Positions 5,254 through 5,260 of a DNA stretch of 5,260 nt are shown one piece after another. The stretch's first letter is position 1, and each line of letters begins with the position of its first letter. The translations under genes were made by a program, and so were the position numbers. The notes below the pieces were generated by a model that was given only the letters and a program-made list of their open reading frames with translations, did no database searches and was not told the origin of the DNA. Source of the stretch: Verrucomicrobiia bacterium (GTDB lineage: Bacteria; Verrucomicrobiota; Verrucomicrobiia; CAIQCK01). The stretch is taken from the NCBI GenBank assembly GCA_026417675.1, contig JAOACV010000231.1, positions 1 to 5,260 of the forward strand. Reading direction: 5' to 3'.

Positions 5254-5260
5254 GACGCGG

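Overview
The window is GC-rich bacterial DNA, and every gene I can support lies on the minus strand, so transcription runs from high to low coordinates. Gene content (a secreted carbohydrate-active-looking protein, an RbsD-type sugar mutarotase, a GDP-mannose-forming enzyme and an HxGH nucleotidyltransferase) and the two kinds of repeat-filled intergenic regions remind me of Verrucomicrobiota, perhaps the Pedosphaera/Limisphaerales side. That assignment is an impression from recalled gene and repeat styles, not from a search.

Layout in transcription order. At 5253-4783 (possibly starting beyond the right edge) is a small cytidylyltransferase-fold enzyme. It ends inside an array of degenerate 7-bp repeats (4645-4789), which contains about eleven or twelve units in one orientation, an apical hairpin, and five or six units in the opposite orientation. 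The array reaches almost to the start codon of manC, a mannose-1-phosphate guanylyltransferase (4642-3548). A 352-bp gene-free stretch follows (3547-3196). It is a nested inverted structure: a perfect 28-bp inverted repeat, each arm of which is also a hairpin, inside a weaker inverted repeat, flanked by two C-rich/G-rich hairpins in opposite orientations. Next comes a tight two-gene unit with a 4-bp gap: an RbsD-type mutarotase (3195-2806, good Shine-Dalgarno) and an 841-residue exported protein (2801-276) with an N-terminal beta-sandwich-like domain and a C-terminal alpha-helical toroid-like domain. A weak stem-loop follows, and the first 135 bases hold a possible 5' part of another minus-strand reading frame.

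Functionally, I infer two themes. The nucleotidyltransferase and ManC supply activated sugars for surface glycans or glycoconjugates. The mutarotase and exported protein look like a unit for handling an external glycan and the monosaccharide released from it. No ribose ABC transporter or ribokinase is present, so the mutarotase substrate cannot be taken to be ribose. The most unusual material is the two repeat structures and the RbsD/exported-protein pairing.
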